Positions 13,082 to 15,738 of a stretch of 15,738 bases of DNA are shown piece after piece. Made by a program: the position numbers and the translations under genes. Positions within the stretch are counted from its first letter, which is position 1. Each line of letters begins with the position of its first letter. Source of the DNA: Opitutaceae bacterium (GTDB taxonomy: Bacteria; Verrucomicrobiota; Verrucomicrobiia; Opitutales; Opitutaceae); the NCBI GenBank assembly GCA_003168315.1, contig PMSP01000397.1:1-15738 (forward strand). Direction: 5' to 3'. The notes beneath the pieces are model-generated. The model had not been told where the DNA came from. It ran no database searches and worked only from the letters and a program-made list of their open reading frames with translations.

Positions 13082-14470
13082 CTAGCCCATGAAGCCGAGG
13101 TTCGACGTCCCGAAGCGCCCGATGTTCGGGAGCACGACGGAGAGATTGGAGGCGCTCACACCGAACCACGTCGCCAGCGTGGCGGCATACTCGTCGACGC
13201 TGGTCGTGGGTATCCACCGTCCGCGGCCCGTGTCCTCGGGGCCGCCGAGCTCCAGGAGCGGCACCTGGCCGTAGATGTCCCCGCCCTGCACCGCGCCGCC
13301 CATCACCAGGTGGTGCGAGCCCCAGCCGTGGTCGGAACCCGCGGTCCCGTCGTTCGTGCCGTTCGTGTTGAAGGTCCTGCTGAAGTCCGACGCCGTGAAG
13401 GTCGTCACCTGGTTCGGGACGCCGAGCTCGGTCGTGGCGGCCGAGAACGCGCTCAGGGCCTGGCTGAGCTGCATGAAGAGCGTGGCGTGCGCCCCGAGCT
13501 GGTCCGAGTGGAGGTCGAAGCCCCCGAGGCTTGCGAAGAAGACCTGGCGGGTGAGGCCGAGCTGGGGGGCGGCCCCGATCATCCGGGCGACCATCTGCAT
13601 CTGGCTCCCGATGCTCGTCGTCGGGAAGATGGTCGCCAGCTTGGGTGCCGCCGCGAGGATCGTGTTCAGGAGCTGGCTGTCGGCTATCGCGTTGACGGTC
13701 GTCGAGCCGAACGCGGCCTCGAAGAGGTTCTGCTCCTGGGCGTTCAGGATGTTCTGCTGGGCCGTGGTGCGCACGCCCGCGATCCCGGAGGTGCCGGTGC
13801 CGCTCAGCACCACCGCGCCGCCCGGGTTGACCGCGAACTGCGAGACGATGTTGCCGACCTGGAAGGAGTTCTCGCCCGCGACGCTGACGGACATCGAGAT
13901 CTTGGGGTTCGTGTTGAGCGCGTTAACGATGTCCGCGAGGCGGCCGCCCCAGCCGGTCGTGAAGGGCTGGTCGGGAACGCTGCTCTGCCACTGCACCTGC
14001 TGGTTCGCATGCGAGAAGAGCTGGGGCGGCAGGGCCACGCTGCCCGCGTTGTACTGGGCGAGCGTCACCGGCTGGACCAGTGTCCCGGTGTTCGCCATCA
14101 GGGCGAGGCTCCCCTGGCTGAACAGCTGCTGGACCTCGACAAGGGAGGGATGCAGGCCCCACTGGCGCCCGTCGCTGTAGGTCTTCGGCGATATGCCGAG
14201 GAGCGTCGACTGGGGGAGCGCGAGGACGGTGCGGTCGGTCGCGTAGAGCTGGTAGTTCGTGTTGTCGACCGGGACCAGCAGGTTGTTGGAGTCGTTGCCC
14301 CCGTAGAGGAAGAGGCACACCAGCGCCTTGTAGTCGGTAGGGGCCGCGTCCGCGGCGAGGGCGCCGATCATCCTGAGCTGCGCGAGGGCGGAGAGCATCC
14401 CGGTCGCGCCGACTGCGGAGCAGGCCCTTCCGATGAATCGGCGGCGTGAGAGGTCGCTTGGGTCGTTCAT
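13082..14470 (-). CDS. DUF1501 family protein, Tat-exported
   Basis: A 462-residue protein of the DUF1501 family, which has an alkaline phosphatase/sulfatase-like fold and no settled function. The N-terminus carries a twin-arginine signal, SRRRFIG at residues 8-14, then a hydrophobic stretch ending near AADAAP, so export in folded form is likely. Family motifs are LFLYGGNDSNNLLVP, GLHPSLVEVQQLF, LFSHANQQVQWQ, FFASLGGFDLHSDQ, TFTASDFSRTF, GSDHGWGSHHLVMGG and GDIYGQVP. The D/H-rich motifs (GGFDLHSDQ, GSDHGWGSHH) resemble metal sites of the fold. The ATG at 14470 overlaps the DUF1800 TGA by ATGA, so the two are translationally coupled; this pairing recurs in many Verrucomicrobia, Planctomycetes and Proteobacteria. 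Confidence 0.93.
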   Translation of the reverse strand: MNDPSDLSRRRFIGRACSAVGATGMLSALAQLRMIGALAADAAPTDYKALVCLFLYGGNDSNNLLVPVDNTNYQLYATDRTVLALPQSTLLGISPKTYSDGRQWGLHPSLVEVQQLFSQGSLALMANTGTLVQPVTLAQYNAGSVALPPQLFSHANQQVQWQSSVPDQPFTTGWGGRLADIVNALNTNPKISMSVSVAGENSFQVGNIVSQFAVNPGGAVVLSGTGTSGIAGVRTTAQQNILNAQEQNLFEAAFGSTTVNAIADSQLLNTILAAAPKLATIFPTTSIGSQMQMVARMIGAAPQLGLTRQVFFASLGGFDLHSDQLGAHATLFMQLSQALSAFSAATTELGVPNQVTTFTASDFSRTFNTNGTNDGTAGSDHGWGSHHLVMGGAVQGGDIYGQVPLLELGGPEDTGRGRWIPTTSVDEYAATLATWFGVSASNLSVVLPNIGRFGTSNLGFMG

Positions 14471-15738
14471 CTTTGGATGGCCGCGTCGGGTGACGTCGAG
14501 GCCAGGTAGAGGGCCATGTTGGCGAGGGCGGCGGCTGACGTCCCGGAGGGGGCGTCGGAAATCGCGGACTGGATGTACTGCTGCGTCTGCGCGCTCATGG
14601 CGCCCGCGCAGAGGAGCTGGTTCAGGGTGGCCACCATCGCGGCGGGGTTCGACGCGTTGGCGGTCAGGGTGGAGAGGTCGAGGACGATCGTCGTCGAGCT
14701 TGGGGGCGACGTGTAGAGGCCCGAGTAGATGTTGTTCGGCACGCTGAGCGCCGTGCTGGCCGTTGTAATCTCGAACTCCGGGGCGAGGAGGCCCGCGCTC
14801 GCCAGGGTGCCCTGCTGGACGTATCCCGGGTCGAAGAAGTTGAAGACCGTCGGGGAGCGGAGCGCCGCCTCGTCCAGGCTGTTCTGCGCACTGAAGATCG
14901 GGAAGCGGCCCGCCTGCGCCGAGCCGTTGAAGGCGCGGTAGATCCCCGTCAGCCGCAGGAGGGGTTCCTTCAGCTTCCCGTAGCCCGCGTCGGTGGCCAC
15001 CGACGGGGACCTGGCCTCGTAGTCGAGGAGGATCGCCTTCACGACTGCCGCCAGGTTCCCGCGGGCGCCGCTCCCGTCGTTCGCGAAGACCTGGGCCACG
15101 CGGTAGACGTAGGCCGGGCTCGGGTTGCTCGTCACCAGGCGCTGGATCAGCTGGGCGCAGATGAACGGCCCGGTGTTGGGGTGGTTGAAGAGCGCGTCGA
15201 GCTCCATCTTCAGGTCGGTCGCGCCGTCCTGGTTCGCAGGGAGAACAATATTGTTCACGATAGTCTTCTGCGTCTCGTCATGATAGGACGGATACACCAT
15301 CATCGGGTCGTCGAAGTCGGCGGTGGCGCCGTAGAAGCTCGGGTTCGTGGCCGTCGAGGCGTAGCCCCAGCCGGTGAAGACGTTCGCCGTCTGGACGACC
15401 TCGGCCTGGTCGTAGGTCGGGATGGGGAGCCCGTCCGCAGCGAGCATGAGGGTCCCGTCGGGCTGCAGCTCGTTCAAGCCGATCGTGAAGAGCTGCTGGA
15501 CCTCCCTTGCGTAGTTCTCGTCCGCGCTCGTCCCCTTCGCCGCGTTCGCCTTGGCGTTGCGCAGCATGTTAAGGTAGTTGCCCATGGCGGGGCTCAGGGT
15601 CACGTCCTGCAGGAGCTGGCGGAAGTTCCCGAAGGCGTCGTTCGCAAGCAGGTCGTAGTAGTCGGCCACGCCGTCAGCCTCGTTCGCCAGCTGCGAGGCG
15701 ACATCCGAGGTGACGAAGATCTCGCTGAGGGCGAAGGC
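14467..15738 (-). CDS. DUF1800 family protein (5' partial)
   Basis: A protein of the DUF1800 family, function unknown, that usually accompanies DUF1501. The frame is open to the window edge and the 23 residues before the first GTG (15669) read AFALSEIFVTSDVASQ, a conserved DUF1800 segment, so the start lies outside; 423 residues are visible. Typical stretches are YYDLLANDAFGNFRQLLQDV, TLSPAMGNYLN, ENYAREVQQLFTIGLNELQ, TGWGYA, HNP-like FNHPNTGPFICAQLIQRLVTSNPSP, and LLRLTGIYRAF. The last third is Ala/Ser/Thr-rich and ends in DAAIQR. An export signal cannot be checked because the N-terminus is missing. It is the first visible gene of the DUF1800-DUF1501-pseudopilin-like operon. Confidence 0.93.
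   Translation of the reverse strand, partial: AFALSEIFVTSDVASQLANEADGVADYYDLLANDAFGNFRQLLQDVTLSPAMGNYLNMLRNAKANAAKGTSADENYAREVQQLFTIGLNELQPDGTLMLAADGLPIPTYDQAEVVQTANVFTGWGYASTATNPSFYGATADFDDPMMVYPSYHDETQKTIVNNIVLPANQDGATDLKMELDALFNHPNTGPFICAQLIQRLVTSNPSPAYVYRVAQVFANDGSGARGNLAAVVKAILLDYEARSPSVATDAGYGKLKEPLLRLTGIYRAFNGSAQAGRFPIFSAQNSLDEAALRSPTVFNFFDPGYVQQGTLASAGLLAPEFEITTASTALSVPNNIYSGLYTSPPSSTTIVLDLSTLTANASNPAAMVATLNQLLCAGAMSAQTQQYIQSAISDAPSGTSAAALANMALYLASTSPDAAIQR

Noticed and set aside
12506..14449. Long plus-strand open frame (647 codons) opposite DUF1501 and the pseudopilin-like gene
   Set aside because: It is Arg/Glu/Gly/Ala-rich with no recognisable domain and covers two well-supported genes on the other strand. 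Long shadow frames are expected at this GC content.

Overview
The window is high-GC chromosomal DNA of a bacterium. It is almost fully coding: no gap exceeds about 170 bp, and I see no tRNA, rRNA, CRISPR array, insertion sequence or phage gene. My best guess, by inference only, is Verrucomicrobiota, perhaps Opitutales-like. The reasons are the ribB-ribH-nusB-ftsY cluster, a secreted DUF1800/DUF1501 pair with a pseudopilin-like third gene, a two-domain ThyX-like protein, and a small coiled-coil protein divergent from rarA. No ribosomal marker is present to settle it.

Layout. (1) 1-1464 (+): the end of nuoN (respiratory complex I), which begins before the window, followed by a GC-rich hairpin. 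(2) 1513-2121 (-): a secreted W-x-x-G-x-W repeat protein with its own promoter candidate. (3) 2287-4535 (+): a two-domain ThyX-like protein and an endonuclease/exonuclease/phosphatase-family protein. (4) 4546-4833 (-): a 95-residue coiled-coil protein, divergent from (5) rarA (+, AAA+ replication-recombination ATPase) and a small secreted Pro-Thr-rich protein. (6) 6829-9383 (+): ribB, ribH, nusB and ftsY. The first three overlap by ATGA and ftsY follows after 13 nt. They join riboflavin synthesis (DHBP synthase, lumazine synthase) to transcription antitermination and SRP-dependent membrane targeting. (7) 12469-9355 (-): a COG0523/CobW metallochaperone GTPase, a WD40 propeller protein and a ModB-type molybdate permease, read in that order. 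(8) 15738-12539 (-): DUF1800, DUF1501 (Tat-exported) and a membrane-anchored protein with a pseudopilin-like C-terminus, also an operon; DUF1800 is cut by the window end.

Most genes are housekeeping. The items most worth a second look are the ThyX-like protein, in which the canonical RHRxxSxNxxSxRY signature appears split between two fused domains (N-half keeps SxRY, C-half keeps RHR), and the CobW-WD40-ModB operon, which places a putative metal chaperone, an eight-repeat propeller and an oxyanion permease under coupled expression. The three-gene exported DUF1800/DUF1501/pseudopilin-like operon is also of interest.
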